Positions 51,246-60,283 are shown, counted from the stretch's first letter. The stretch: DNA of 64,000 bases from Coprobacter fastidiosus (GCF_030296935.1 NZ_AP028032.1:496001-560000); one strand, 5' to 3'. Program-made: numbers and translations. Notes: generated by a model not told the origin, from the sequence alone.

Positions 51246-52015
51246 AAGAGTTTATTTATATTAAATATAGGACCTTCTTTACACACACAGATATGACCTT
51301 CTGTCGTTTTTTCTACACAACATAAACATGCTCCTACACCGCATGCCATATTGTTCTCTAAAGATACCTCACAATCTATATTATGTGTTTTTGCATATTT
51401 TGCAATTGCCATCATCATCGGCTTCGGTCCACATGTATATATTTTATCAAACTTATTTTCTATTAAAACGGAGTGTTGTGTTACATACCCCTTTTCTCCT
51501 AAAGTTCCGTCTTCTGTCGTTATAAAGACATCACCTAATGTCTTGAATTCTTTTAATTGTAAAATATCTGTAGCAGAACGTGCACCCAATAGAAAAATGG
51601 GATTATATCCCTGTTGCTTTAACTCATATCCTAAATAAAGCATAGGGGCTGTTCCGACTCCGCCTCCTATGAGTATTAGTTGTGAAGCTTTATCTTCGGG
51701 AATAGTAAAAGTATTACCTAATGGTAAAACCATATTAACCGTTTGTCCGGGAGAAACGGTCGATAATTTTTTTGTTCCATCCCCAACTAATTGGATTAGC
51801 AGCCAAAGTTCATTGTTATCCATATCAATGTAGTTTATCGATATAGGACGTCTTAGAAAAGTAGTAGGAGACCCATCAACCCGAACCTCTGCGAACTGTC
51901 CGGGAGCCATTGGTGGAAGGGATGATCCGTCAACTGTCGTAAATTTCAGCAAAACATAATTTGTGTGTAATCTCAAATTTTCAGTTACTTTCAGATCCAA
52001 GATGTATTTTTTCAT
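51233..52015 (-). CDS. pyrK: Dihydroorotate dehydrogenase B, electron-transfer subunit
   Basis: 260 aa from ATG 52015; an alternative ATG at 52033 would leave almost no 5' UTR given the -7 element at 52042-52049. FAD-binding RRPISINY and NAD-binding [15 protein letters not shown] are followed by the C-terminal 2Fe-2S ligands in [15 protein letters not shown] and CVCKEGP. It transfers electrons from PyrD to NAD+. First gene of the pyrK-pyrD operon. Confidence 0.94.
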   Translation of the reverse strand: MKKYILDLKVTENLRLHTNYVLLKFTTVDGSSLPPMAPGQFAEVRVDGSPTTFLRRPISINYIDMDNNELWLLIQLVGDGTKKLSTVSPGQTVNMVLPLGNTFTIPEDKASQLILIGGGVGTAPMLYLGYELKQQGYNPIFLLGARSATDILQLKEFKTLGDVFITTEDGTLGEKGYVTQHSVLIENKFDKIYTCGPKPMMMAIAKYAKTHNIDCEVSLENNMACGVGACLCCVEKTTEGHICVCKEGPIFNINKLLWQI

Positions 52016-52041
52016 CCGATAGCTGTTTTTCATTGTTTATG

Positions 52042-52072
52042 CAAAGATATAACAGTTACTTGATATACTAAA
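52042..52072 (-). promoter_or_regulatory. pyrKD promoter
   Basis: On the minus strand TTTA (52069-52072), a 19-bp spacer, TATCTTTG (52042-52049). Its position decides the pyrK start at 52015. Confidence 0.75.
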
Positions 52073-52080
52073 ATTATTAT

Positions 52081-52557
52081 CTATTTGAAAAAGTCGGAGG
52101 AAAATGTTTCAAACGTATTATCCGAATAAAAAACCATGATTTTAATAACCTTTCTATTATCTTGAACCTTTTGAGTTTCTATATTCGAATTCAGATTTTC
52201 TTCCTTATTTAGTTTACTATCAACATTGTCAGATGTATTTCTTAATTCGTTTGATTGAAAATCCTTTATATATTTAGCATCCTCAGGAGAATCTTCTGGT
52301 TTTGCCCAAATCTCATCGAATAAAGATGTCGGAGTTTTAAGTTTTTCTTTTATATAGGGTTCTCCTTCCCCAAACATCAACCAATTTACCGATACCTGAG
52401 GATATGCATTATGTATCTTCAATATAATATCTTTACTTACGTCATTGCGACCATTTAAGCAATGAGACAATGTAGCACGTTTTATTCCTGCACGGTCTGC
52501 AAACTCAGCATCTGTCAGTCCTTCGTGTTCGATAATTTGCTTTATACGAGTATTCAT
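52081..52557 (-). CDS. XRE-family helix-turn-helix regulator
   Basis: 158 aa. Residues 1-65 are a Cro/C1-type helix-turn-helix (EHEGLTDAEFADRAGIKRAT, then LSHCLNGRNDVSKDIILKI, with VNWLMFGEGEP). The remaining 90 residues are an acidic, low-complexity linker and a short C-terminal strand region (VIKIMVFYSDNTFETF) that I do not recognise. It probably represses itself: a cluster of palindromes lies in front (52600-52670). It is a single gene, not beside prophage genes. Confidence 0.85.
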   Translation of the reverse strand: MNTRIKQIIEHEGLTDAEFADRAGIKRATLSHCLNGRNDVSKDIILKIHNAYPQVSVNWLMFGEGEPYIKEKLKTPTSLFDEIWAKPEDSPEDAKYIKDFQSNELRNTSDNVDSKLNKEENLNSNIETQKVQDNRKVIKIMVFYSDNTFETFSSDFFK

Positions 52558-52599
52558 TCCTCTAAAATTATCATTAAGTAATTTACAAATATAAATTTT

Positions 52600-52670
52600 T
52601 TGTATTCTACAAATGTAATTACAAATAAATACTTTTGCAAATTATAATTGTAAATATGATTGTATACAAT
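52600..52670. promoter_or_regulatory. Palindrome cluster upstream of XRE gene (candidate operators)
   Basis: Three perfect or near-perfect dyads occur within 71 bp: TTGTATTCTACAA (52600-52612), TGTAATTACA (52614-52623) and ATTGTATACAAT (52659-52670). All share TTGTA/TACAA half-sites. The -7 element of the XRE gene (TATATTTG, minus strand, 52586-52593) is immediately next to them, so binding would block its promoter. Confidence 0.6.
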
Positions 52671-53081
52671 TATATATCAATATTCGTGTACAAAAATATA
52701 AATGAAAGATATATATAAAGTATTACTTAAATAAAGTATTCTATATATCTGATTATTAATTAATAATATTCATAATATATTGTATTCGATTAATTTTTTA
52801 GAAACATCGAAACGATTAATAAACTATATATAAAGCAATACTTTAATATAGCTATATTAATAATTGATTGTATGTGATTTATATGTTATAATAGATCGTG
52901 ATATAGCTTTCTGTATACTAATATATAAATGTATTTCAGAAATTCATTTGTTTATATATTATATTGTATATTATGATATATAATTGCAAAAATATATATT
53001 CGGATATAACAATATCTGAATATATCTATATATAATATCCATTTGTAAATAGATAATTGTAATAAATAATCGAAATAAAAA
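52671..53081. other. Very AT-rich intergenic region
   Basis: About 410 bp composed almost wholly of A and T (ata/tat runs), without ORFs of coding character. Inverted short motifs recur (ataaagtatt at about 52706 and 52732; aatacttta at about 52840). No DnaA boxes are visible, so I do not call an origin. It could be a curved or nucleoid-protein-bound segment. Confidence 0.5.
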
Positions 53082-53115
53082 AGCTTTGATTACTTATCTA
53101 ACAGTAATCAAAGCT
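53082..53115 (-). terminator. Intrinsic terminator after holA
   Basis: A perfect 12-bp stem (agctttgattac at 53082-53093 with 53104-53115), a 10-nt loop, and TTTTTT on the minus strand after the stem. Confidence 0.9.
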
Positions 53116-53145
53116 GTATAATATATTGAAAATCTAAAAGCTTAT

Positions 53146-54165
53146 TTAGTGAAGGATTTTATAGGCAAGTTCTTTTAGTAAAGACGCTTCGGTTGTTCCA
53201 GATGCATTCTCTACCCCTTTAGAACGGGCATCGTATTCTCGTATATAAGATATTATATCCATACATTTATAAGCATTATAATTCTGCATTGCTGCCAAAT
53301 AATCCCTTGCCTGAAAAATATTTCGTAATTTTAACTCAGCCATGATATTAGATTCCGATTTATCTTGTATAAAATATAAAAGCATTAGATTGGCATAGAA
53401 ATTAAACAAAACGCTTATTGTTACGATTAAAGGATTAGATTTCGGATTTTTCTCAAAATATGCAATGATTTGATTAACTTTATATATGTTCTTGGTAATA
53501 AAAGCATTGAGTAACTCAAAGTTATTGAAATCTTTACTTATCCCAATATTATGTTCTATTAATGCAGCTGTTATTCGAGTATTTCCTTGTAGAATTATTG
53601 AAAGTTTGTCTAATTCTCCAGTTAATCGACTTAAGTCATTACCAATAGCGTCTCCGAGCATGGCAATAGCTTTCTGTTCAATGGTAAATCCCTTTTCTGT
53701 CACATAACTGTTTATAAAAGGAGGTAATTGATAATCATATAATTTTTTCGATTCATAGACGATACCTACAGAATTTAATTCAGCAAGTAGTTTCTTATTT
53801 TTTAAACTCCCGTTTTTATAATTAAAAACCAAAACCGTACTCGTCAACGGCTTCTGTAAGTAAAATTGTAAATCGTCCAATCCTTTCAGCATTTGAGCTT
53901 CTTTTACGATGACCAATTGCCTGGAAGCCATCATCGGATAACGTTTTGCAGCATTGATTACAGTCGAAATCTCTACATCAGCACCATAAACTATCGTCTG
54001 GTTGAAATCTCTGTCAGCATCATCTAAAGCATTGTCTATAATAGTATCCGTAATAAGATCGATATAATAAGGTTCGTCTCCCATTAAGAAGTAGACCGGC
54101 TTAAAATTCTTCTTTCTTATATCCGATATTATCTGTAAATGTACATTTTGCTCCTTTTTTGCCAT
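53146..54165 (-). CDS. holA: DNA polymerase III delta subunit
   Basis: 339 aa clamp-loader subunit. Family features are YFLMGDEPYYIDLITDTI, the segment ASRQLVIVKEAQMLKGLDDL, and ELDKLSIILQG in the middle domain, followed by the helical collar domain. It opens the beta clamp. It lies 14 bp downstream of amn in the same direction and ends at a strong terminator. Confidence 0.92.
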   Translation of the reverse strand: MAKKEQNVHLQIISDIRKKNFKPVYFLMGDEPYYIDLITDTIIDNALDDADRDFNQTIVYGADVEISTVINAAKRYPMMASRQLVIVKEAQMLKGLDDLQFYLQKPLTSTVLVFNYKNGSLKNKKLLAELNSVGIVYESKKLYDYQLPPFINSYVTEKGFTIEQKAIAMLGDAIGNDLSRLTGELDKLSIILQGNTRITAALIEHNIGISKDFNNFELLNAFITKNIYKVNQIIAYFEKNPKSNPLIVTISVLFNFYANLMLLYFIQDKSESNIMAELKLRNIFQARDYLAAMQNYNAYKCMDIISYIREYDARSKGVENASGTTEASLLKELAYKILH

Positions 54166-54179
54166 AGCCTAAAAAGTTT

Positions 54180-54959
54180 TTATTCTTCCTCGAATCGGAG
54201 ATGCTTTACAGTTGTACGTTTATCAATAAGCATCTTTAGTGATTCAAATCCGATCATTACATGTTCATCTACAAAGTTTTGAGTTACCTTTTTATCACTT
54301 TCTTCAGTTTTAACACCTGTGGAAATCATTGGTTGATCTGTTACTAACAGAAGAGCTCCTGTCGGAATTTGATTTGCAAACCCTACCGTAAATAAAGTTG
54401 CTGTTTCCATGTCAATGGCCATACTGCGGGTTCTTCTCAAATATTCTTTAAACGAATCATCATATTCCCAAACTCTTCTATTAGTCGTATATACCGTTCC
54501 CGTCCAATAGTCTTTCCCATGATTTCGCACGGTTGTAGATACAGCCCGTTGCAGACTGAAAGCTGGTAAAGCCGGGACTTCTGGAGGGAAATAATCATTT
54601 GATGCACCTTCTCCTCGTATTGCCGCTATCGGAAGAATAAAATCACCTAATTTATTCACTTTTTTCAGACCTCCACATTTTCCAAGGAATAAAACAGCTT
54701 TTGGAGCTACAGCACTCAATAAATCCATAACTGTCGCTGCATTGGCACTTCCCATTCCGAAATTGATGATTGTAACACCTTCAGCCGATGCATTGGGCAT
54801 ATTTCCGTCCTCTCCTAAAATAGGAACATTAAAATGGTTGGCAAATATTTCAACATACTTTGAGAAATTCGTCAATAAAATATGCTTAGTAAATTCTTTT
54901 ACATTGCGCTTCGTATAACGTGGTAGCCAATTTTGGACAATCTCTTGTTTTGTCTTCAT
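54180..54959 (-). CDS. amn: AMP nucleosidase
   Basis: 259 aa from ATG 54959; the frame is open to 55094, but that extension runs through both divergent promoters. It is a nucleoside-phosphorylase-fold enzyme cleaving AMP to adenine and ribose 5-phosphate. Characteristic parts are TIINFGMGSANAATVMDL, VLFLGKCGGLKKVNKLGDFI and MAIDMETATLFTVGF with the catalytic acidic residues. It is the short form, without the N-terminal regulatory domain of E. coli Amn. It begins an amn-holA operon. Confidence 0.9.
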   Translation of the reverse strand: MKTKQEIVQNWLPRYTKRNVKEFTKHILLTNFSKYVEIFANHFNVPILGEDGNMPNASAEGVTIINFGMGSANAATVMDLLSAVAPKAVLFLGKCGGLKKVNKLGDFILPIAAIRGEGASNDYFPPEVPALPAFSLQRAVSTTVRNHGKDYWTGTVYTTNRRVWEYDDSFKEYLRRTRSMAIDMETATLFTVGFANQIPTGALLLVTDQPMISTGVKTEESDKKVTQNFVDEHVMIGFESLKMLIDKRTTVKHLRFEEE

Positions 54960-54974
54960 TTTTCTGTAATTTTG
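54944..54974 (+). promoter_or_regulatory. Promoter of HsdR-N-like gene
   Basis: CTTG (54944-54947), a 19-bp spacer, TAATTTTG (54967-54974). It overlaps the amn start codon region, so the two divergent units share control DNA. Confidence 0.6.
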
Positions 54975-54977
54975 AAG

Positions 54978-55009
54978 TAAAAATACGGAATAATAATTTT
55001 CGGAACAAA
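54978..55009 (-). promoter_or_regulatory. Promoter of amn-holA
   Basis: On the minus strand TTTG (55006-55009), a 20-bp spacer, TATTTTTA (54978-54985), one base off the -7 consensus. Only a few bases separate it from the divergent promoter. Confidence 0.55.
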
Positions 55010-55020
55010 TAATCTTTCTT

Positions 55021-55497
55021 ATGATAACTCTAAATTTGCCAACTTTTGAGTACAAATTAAAAGAGGATAACGGCAGATATCTTATTTTCGACATTTTGAG
55101 AAAAAGATATATTGCGCTTACTCCAGAAGAGTGGGTTCGGCAACATTTCGTGAATTATCTCATCACATACAAAGGATATCCGGGAGGAAGAATCGGAAAT
55201 GAAATATCGCTTGATTTAAACGGCCGAAAACGCAGATGTGATACTGTAATATATCGTCAAAACGGAACACCCTTCGTAATTATTGAATATAAAGCTCCAC
55301 ATATTCCTATTACGCAGGCAGTTTTTGATCAAATCGTCAGATATAACATCGCATTAAAAGTAGAATATTTAATAGTATCGAATGGAAAGATGCATTATTG
55401 CTGTCATGTAAACTATAAAGACCAGTCTTATTTATTTCTAGAAGATATTCCTGATTATGACTCTATATTATCACATACAAATGAGAAAACGGAATGA
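55021..55497 (+). CDS. Stand-alone HsdR N-terminal-like (PD-(D/E)XK) protein
   Basis: 158 aa matching the type I restriction enzyme R subunit N-terminal domain seen as a free-standing protein in Bacteroidetes. Putative catalytic residues of the PD-(D/E)XK fold are the D in RRCDTVIYRQ and the E and K in VIIEYKAPH. The N-terminus (YLIFDILRKRYIALTPEEWV) and middle (QIVRYNIALKVEYLIVSNG) fit the same domain. There is no helicase, HsdM or HsdS gene nearby, so it is not a restriction system. It is divergent from amn-holA. Confidence 0.82.
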   Translation: MITLNLPTFEYKLKEDNGRYLIFDILRKRYIALTPEEWVRQHFVNYLITYKGYPGGRIGNEISLDLNGRKRRCDTVIYRQNGTPFVIIEYKAPHIPITQAVFDQIVRYNIALKVEYLIVSNGKMHYCCHVNYKDQSYLFLEDIPDYDSILSHTNEKTE

Positions 55498-55499
55498 GG

Positions 55500-55740
55500 G
55501 GAATTGACGAAATAAAAAGAATGTTTGCAAAGAAAAGTAACAATTTTTTTGAGCGGAGGCTTTAGACCGACAAACTCCGATACTGAATACTGGAAAGGTG
55601 AGCCTATTCCACATCAAATATGCCTTGAAGGATTGCTTATATCTCTATGACTATTCAAGGCATTAAAGTTTTAACTGTTGTTTGTTTGTTAATATCGGTT
55701 AACTATTTGCAATTATCGAGCCATTATATAACTAAAATAA
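55500..55740 (+). other. Intergenic region with a long hairpin; possible small RNA or gene remnant
   Basis: A 10-bp stem atgccttgaa (55620-55629) with ttcaaggcat (55654-55663) and a smaller cggag/ctccg stem (about 55554-55579) are visible. One frame reads SGGFRPTNSDTEYWKGEPIP then HQICLEGLLISL before a stop, with no start codon. An 11-mer agcggaggctt is shared with the element at 60134-60146. I cannot decide between RNA, remnant or nothing. Confidence 0.3.
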
Positions 55741-55743
55741 AAA

Positions 55744-55773
55744 AGCCAGACAATTTTTTGAAATTATCTGGCT
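55744..55773 (-). terminator. Terminator of the aspS-nif3-zinc ribbon operon
   Basis: Arms agccagacaattt (55744-55756) and aaattatctggct (55761-55773) form a 13-bp stem with one mismatch. On the minus strand a TTTTTT run follows. Confidence 0.85.
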
Positions 55774-55793
55774 TATACTTTGTTGAATCTACT

Positions 55794-56558
55794 TTATTCA
55801 TTAACTCCTGCTAATTCCGGATCTATCATAATACGCCCGCAATATTCACAAACGATGATTTTTTTTCGAAGTTTAATATCAAGTTGTCTTTGTGGCGGAA
55901 TCTTATTGAAACAACCGCCGCAAGCGTCACGTTGAATATAAACAACAGCCAATCCGTTTCTCGCATTTTTTCTGATTCTCTTAAATGCGGCTAATAAACG
56001 GGGCTCTATATGTTGTTCGAGTTTTTTCGCTTTTTCACGCAGTTTTTCCTCGTCTTGTCTTGTCTCTGCAACAATTTCATCCAATTCACCTTTCTTTTCT
56101 TGTAAATCGGCTTTTCTTTCTTCAAGAGTAACTCGACAGTTTTCTACTTCTTCTTTTTTTGCTTTTTCCTGTGCTGAAAACTCTTTGATACGTTTTTCAC
56201 AAAGTTCGATTTCCAAAGTTTGGAATTCAATTTCTTTAGTTAAAAAATCAAATTCTCGATTGTTTCTTACATTGTTCTGTTGTGCAGTATATTTATCAAT
56301 TAAGGTTTGCGCATTCTGTATTTCTACTTTCTTCGCAGCAATAGCAGATTGTAACTCTCCTATTTCTGTATGAAAGTTCTGAACACGAGTTTCGAGACCT
56401 GCAATCTCATCTTCAAGATCTTGTACCTCCAAAGGAAGCTCTCCTCTTAGAGTTTTGATTCTATCGATCTCAGAAAGCATTGTTTGCAATTCGTACAGTG
56501 CTTTCAATCGATCTTCCACTGTATATTCTTTTTCAACTTTTGTCTTATCAGTAGCCAT
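55794..56558 (-). CDS. Coiled-coil zinc-ribbon protein (CT398-like)
   Basis: 254 aa. Residues about 15-185 form a long coiled coil (ELPLEVQDLEDEIAGLETRV and similar). The C-terminus holds a four-cysteine zinc ribbon (DACGGCFNKIPPQ … IIVCEYCGRIM). The domain order matches the C4-type zinc-ribbon family of CT398/HP0958; HP0958 acts as an RNA or flagellar chaperone, a role that cannot be carried over to a non-flagellate. It starts 2 bp after nif3 and is the last gene of the aspS unit. Confidence 0.85.
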   Translation of the reverse strand: MATDKTKVEKEYTVEDRLKALYELQTMLSEIDRIKTLRGELPLEVQDLEDEIAGLETRVQNFHTEIGELQSAIAAKKVEIQNAQTLIDKYTAQQNNVRNNREFDFLTKEIEFQTLEIELCEKRIKEFSAQEKAKKEEVENCRVTLEERKADLQEKKGELDEIVAETRQDEEKLREKAKKLEQHIEPRLLAAFKRIRKNARNGLAVVYIQRDACGGCFNKIPPQRQLDIKLRKKIIVCEYCGRIMIDPELAGVNE

Positions 56559-56560
56559 GC

Positions 56561-57655
56561 TTACAAATAATTTATCGGATTTGTTTCTACCTTTGTATAA
56601 TGAACTGCAAAGTTAGGGAATTTTTTTGTAATAATATCACAAAATATATCTTTTGTGTATTGTTCGGTTTCGTAATGTCCTACTTCTGCCAATAATATAT
56701 GTTCGTCATATCCAAAATAATCATGATATTTAATTTCTCCAGTAATAAATACATCTGCATCTGATGCTATCGCTTGAGAAATCAAAAAAGCTCCAGCACC
56801 TCCACACAATGCAACCCTACGAATTCTGCGATTTCGGAGATTGGAATATTTTATACATCCAGCATGAAACACTGTTTTAGTACGTTGTAAAAAGTCCATT
56901 TCATCCATAGGACACAAAAGTTCCCCTACTACTCCTGATCCAGCTTTAACCCATTGGTTTTCAATTTTTATAAAATCAAATACCGGTTCTTCATAAGGAT
57001 GAGTTTTTAAGAGTGCCTGAGTCGCTACCTCTTTTAAATATTCAGGGAGAACCGTTTCGATCCGAATTTCTTCTTCTTGATGTAAATTCCCGATAGTCCC
57101 ACAATAAGGATGCGAATCTAATCCTGCACGAAAAGTTCCGAATCCATTGCTATTGTAGCTGCACAAGTCATAATCACCGATATTTCCACATCCTGCGGTA
57201 AATAAAGCATTTCGTACAATATCGGCATGAGAAACCGGCACATAAGTAACAAGCTTAAGCAACTTTCCACCTTGAGGCATCAAAATAGAAAGATTAGTCA
57301 ATCCAAGCTTTTCTGCCATTTTAAAATTGACTCCAGACCAAGCATTGTCCAAATTGGTATGTGAAGCATAAATGGATATATTATGTTGTATTGCTTTTAT
57401 AACTGTTCTTTCCACATAGTTCTTGCCTGTAAGCGACTTTACGCCTTTAAAAAGTAAAGGATGGTGTGATATAATTAAATTAACCCCCAAACTTATAGCT
57501 TCGTCAACGACTTCTTCAGTGACATCTATGCATAATAATGCCCCCGTAGCTTCAGAATACTTATCTCCCACCTGCCAACCGGCATTATCGTAATCCTCTT
57601 GCAAAGACAAGGGAGCTATTTCTTCTATACACGTTGCTATATCACTGACTTTCAT
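56561..57655 (-). CDS. Nif3-like dinuclear metal-centre protein
   Basis: 364 aa, the longer form with an inserted PII/CutA-like domain (LKLVTYVPVSHADIVRNALF, about residues 130-230). Metal ligands occur in LIISHHPLLFKG, the N-terminal HTNLDNAWSGVN, and the C-terminal DVFITGEIKYHD and LAEVGHYETE. These hexameric proteins may be GTP cyclohydrolase-like, but the true function is unsettled. It lies between aspS (8-bp gap) and the zinc-ribbon gene (2-bp gap). Confidence 0.9.
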   Translation of the reverse strand: MKVSDIATCIEEIAPLSLQEDYDNAGWQVGDKYSEATGALLCIDVTEEVVDEAISLGVNLIISHHPLLFKGVKSLTGKNYVERTVIKAIQHNISIYASHTNLDNAWSGVNFKMAEKLGLTNLSILMPQGGKLLKLVTYVPVSHADIVRNALFTAGCGNIGDYDLCSYNSNGFGTFRAGLDSHPYCGTIGNLHQEEEIRIETVLPEYLKEVATQALLKTHPYEEPVFDFIKIENQWVKAGSGVVGELLCPMDEMDFLQRTKTVFHAGCIKYSNLRNRRIRRVALCGGAGAFLISQAIASDADVFITGEIKYHDYFGYDEHILLAEVGHYETEQYTKDIFCDIITKKFPNFAVHYTKVETNPINYL

Positions 57656-57663
57656 ACATACGA

Positions 57664-59421
57664 TTATTTGTCGTGAATATCTAATTTTAATTGCAATTCC
57701 TCTAATTGAGATTCATCCAATACAGACGGAGCTCCACTCATAGTATCACGCCCAGAATTATTCTTAGGGAAAGCTATACAGTCCCGAATAGAATCTAAGC
57801 CGGCAAATAAGGAGACTAACCGGTCCAAACCAAATGCCAATCCTCCGTGAGGTGGAGCACCATACTTAAATGCATTTATTAAAAATCCAAATTGATATTG
57901 AGCCTTCTCTTCGGTAAATCCGAGGACTTTAAACATTTTATCTTGTAATTCACTATCATGTATCCGGATTGACCCTCCACCCAACTCGACTCCATTAAAA
58001 ACCATGTCATAGGCATTGGCTCTTACTTTCCCGGGATCGGTATCCAATAAAGCAATATCTTCAGGTTTGGGCGAAGTGAACGGGTGATGCATTGCATAAT
58101 AACGTTGAGTTTCCTCGTCCCATTCCAATAACGGGAAATCGATAACCCATAACGGTGCAAATTTATCTTTGTTGCGAAGGCCTAATCGGTTGCCCATTTC
58201 AAGACGTAATTCACAAAGAGCCTTCTGTGTCTTTATTCTATCACCAGCAAGAATTAAAATCAAGTCTCCAGGTTTAGCATTAAATCTCTCTGCCCATTTC
58301 AGAAGATCTTCTGTACTATAAAATTTATCCACAGAAGATTTAAACGCCCCGTTTTCATCATAACGGACATATACCAACCCTTTAGCCCCAATCTGAGGTC
58401 GTTTAACAAATTCCGTTAGTTCATCCAATTGTTTTCTTGTATATGTCGCACATCCTTCAGCGCAGATTCCGGCAACATATTCAGCATTGTCGAATACTCC
58501 GAAATCTTTCCCGATAGTCAAATCTTTTAATTCGACAAAACGCATTCCAAAACGCAAATCTGGTTTGTCACTACCATAATATTTCATCGCGTCAGCCCAC
58601 GTCATTCTGGGAAATGGCTCAGTAAAGTCAATCTTTTTTATTTCTTTAAAAAGATGCTTTATCATTCCCTCAAAAGTATTTAAGACATCTTCTTGTTCAA
58701 CAAAAGACATTTCACAGTCGATTTGGGTAAATTCGGGTTGACGGTCTGCCCGCAAGTCTTCATCTCTAAAACATTTTACAACTTGAAAATAACGATCAAA
58801 ACCGGAGACCATTAATAACTGTTTAAACGTTTGTGGTGATTGAGGTAGCGCATAAAACTCTCCGGGATTCATTCTCGACGGCACGACAAAGTCTCGAGCT
58901 CCCTCCGGAGTAGATTTAATCAACATCGGTGTTTCTATTTCAAGAAAATTTTGCTGATCAAGATATCTACGAACTTCAAATGTCATTTTATGACGTAACT
59001 CTAAGTTTTTCCGAACACAATTCCGCCTTAAATCTAAATAACGATATTGCATCCGCAGATCATCACCTCCATCACTGTCGTCTTCAATTGTAAAAGGAGG
59101 AACGTCAGACGCATGCAATATTACTAAATTAGATACGATAAGTTCGATATCTCCTGTTGGTATATTTTTGTTTTTATTTGATCTTTCTTTAACGATCCCT
59201 GAAACTTGAATCACAAATTCACGGCCTAATTTGTTTGCTTGATCACAAAGTTCCGGATTATTTTCATGATTAAATACTAATTGAGTAATCCCGTAACGGT
59301 CACGAATGTCAATAAATGTCATTCCTCCCATTTTCCGCGTTCGTTGTACCCAACCAGCCAATGTAACATTCTTGTCTGTATCGGATAATCGCAACTCTCC
59401 ACATGTATGCGTTCTGTACAT
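57664..59421 (-). CDS. aspS: Aspartyl-tRNA synthetase
   Basis: Class IIb synthetase, 585 aa, full bacterial length including the GAD insertion domain. An N-terminal OB-fold anticodon domain ([20 protein letters not shown]) is followed by motif 2 [18 protein letters not shown] and motif 3 [15 protein letters not shown]. The C-terminal [16 protein letters not shown] is typical. It is led by a consensus-like promoter and heads a three-gene operon. Confidence 0.97.
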   Translation of the reverse strand: MYRTHTCGELRLSDTDKNVTLAGWVQRTRKMGGMTFIDIRDRYGITQLVFNHENNPELCDQANKLGREFVIQVSGIVKERSNKNKNIPTGDIELIVSNLVILHASDVPPFTIEDDSDGGDDLRMQYRYLDLRRNCVRKNLELRHKMTFEVRRYLDQQNFLEIETPMLIKSTPEGARDFVVPSRMNPGEFYALPQSPQTFKQLLMVSGFDRYFQVVKCFRDEDLRADRQPEFTQIDCEMSFVEQEDVLNTFEGMIKHLFKEIKKIDFTEPFPRMTWADAMKYYGSDKPDLRFGMRFVELKDLTIGKDFGVFDNAEYVAGICAEGCATYTRKQLDELTEFVKRPQIGAKGLVYVRYDENGAFKSSVDKFYSTEDLLKWAERFNAKPGDLILILAGDRIKTQKALCELRLEMGNRLGLRNKDKFAPLWVIDFPLLEWDEETQRYYAMHHPFTSPKPEDIALLDTDPGKVRANAYDMVFNGVELGGGSIRIHDSELQDKMFKVLGFTEEKAQYQFGFLINAFKYGAPPHGGLAFGLDRLVSLFAGLDSIRDCIAFPKNNSGRDTMSGAPSVLDESQLEELQLKLDIHDK

Positions 59422-59485
59422 ATTTATAGATTTTTAATTTATAACCTATCTCTTTTCGGCAGCTATATGCCAAAAAATATTTATG

Positions 59486-59516
59486 CAAAATTACGACAAA
59501 ACATTGTTTGTGCAAG
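59486..59516 (-). promoter_or_regulatory. aspS operon promoter
   Basis: On the minus strand CTTG (59513-59516), a 19-bp spacer, TAATTTTG (59486-59493). The leader to the aspS ATG is about 60 nt. Confidence 0.65.
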
Positions 59517-59553
59517 TAAAGGTGAGGGAAAGTTTTATTGTTATTACCGAATC

Positions 59554-60045
59554 TTATATCAGTTCTTTTAATTGTTTCTTCAACGATATTTTTATATTAT
59601 GAATCTGACTTTTTACCGTACCGAGAGGAATATCCAATTTTTCAGCAATTTCGTCGTATTGATAACTTGATAAATATAAACCAAAAATTATACGATTTTT
59701 CTTACTCATCCCTGCAATAACCTTATTTATCCATTCTAAGTCGTAATTCGCATCTGTTCCATCGATCATACAAGGTTCTGACTTCAAATCATCTATACGA
59801 CAAACCGACTCATGTGCCAATAAAAGTTTTCGATAATCATTAATGAAGGTATTTTTCATAATAGCACACATCCACGCTCTTAAATTGGTATCTTCAATGA
59901 ACTTTTCCCTGTTTTCTAATGTTTTAAGTAAAGTCTCTTGCAATAAATCTTTTGCCGCTTCATGATTCTTGGTTAGAGAATAAGCAAATCGGTATAAGAA
60001 TGGCTGTAATCTGGTTAACTCGTCAACGAAATTTACAAATTTCAT
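59554..60045 (-). CDS. ECF-type RNA polymerase sigma factor
   Basis: 163 aa. Region 2 (FLYRFAYSLTKNHEAAKDLL then QETLLKTLENREKF and NLRAWMCAIMKNTFINDYRK) binds the -10 element, and region 4 (YDEIAEKLDIPLGTVKSQIH) is the helix-turn-helix for the -35. There is no region 1 or 3. No anti-sigma gene or FecR neighbour lies next to it, so it is an orphan ECF sigma. Its ATG is preceded by a structured leader of about 150 nt (element at 60072-60146, -7 TATTTTTG at 60200-60207). Confidence 0.9.
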   Translation of the reverse strand: MKFVNFVDELTRLQPFLYRFAYSLTKNHEAAKDLLQETLLKTLENREKFIEDTNLRAWMCAIMKNTFINDYRKLLLAHESVCRIDDLKSEPCMIDGTDANYDLEWINKVIAGMSKKNRIIFGLYLSSYQYDEIAEKLDIPLGTVKSQIHNIKISLKKQLKELI

Positions 60046-60052
60046 AATAGAT

Positions 60053-60178
60053 CATTCGATATTTATGTAAAAAGCCTCCGCTGACAAAAAGTGATCTCAC
60101 CTACTTTTTTTGGAAAAACACGATATGACGTGTTCAGCGGAGGCTTATAATGCTTCTACTGCACGCCATTCGATATTT
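60053..60178. repeat. 12-bp direct repeats flanking the leader element
   Basis: CATTCGATATTT occurs exactly at 60053-60064 and 60167-60178. The copies bracket the inverted-repeat element at 60072-60146 but do not touch its ends (7 and 20 bp away), so they are either a duplicated binding site or an imperfect insertion footprint. Confidence 0.6.
60069..60146 (-). ncRNA. Three-way-junction RNA element in the ECF sigma leader
   Basis: An outer perfect 13-bp stem (60072-60084 with 60134-60146; aagcctccgctga) encloses two inner hairpins: aaaaagt/acttttt (60086-60092 with 60103-60109) and aacacg/cgtgtt (60117-60122 with 60129-60134). On the minus strand five U residues follow the outer stem, about 24 nt before the sigma-factor ATG. 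It looks like a structured leader with a terminator-like end. I know no matching riboswitch class. Confidence 0.5.
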
Positions 60179-60283
60179 CCATTTTGTAAGTGAGATGCGC
60201 AAAAATAAGGATAATTTTTAATAATTCATGATTTCTCGTAAAATATTACTTTCAAAAAAGGGAATAATAGTTCAAATAATAAA

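Noticed and set aside
52671-53081. Possible replication origin in the AT-rich region
   Set aside because: No DnaA boxes, no dnaA/dnaN genes nearby; AT-richness alone is insufficient.
55021-55497. Type I restriction-modification system
   Set aside because: Only the HsdR N-terminal-like domain is present; no helicase, HsdM or HsdS genes are nearby.
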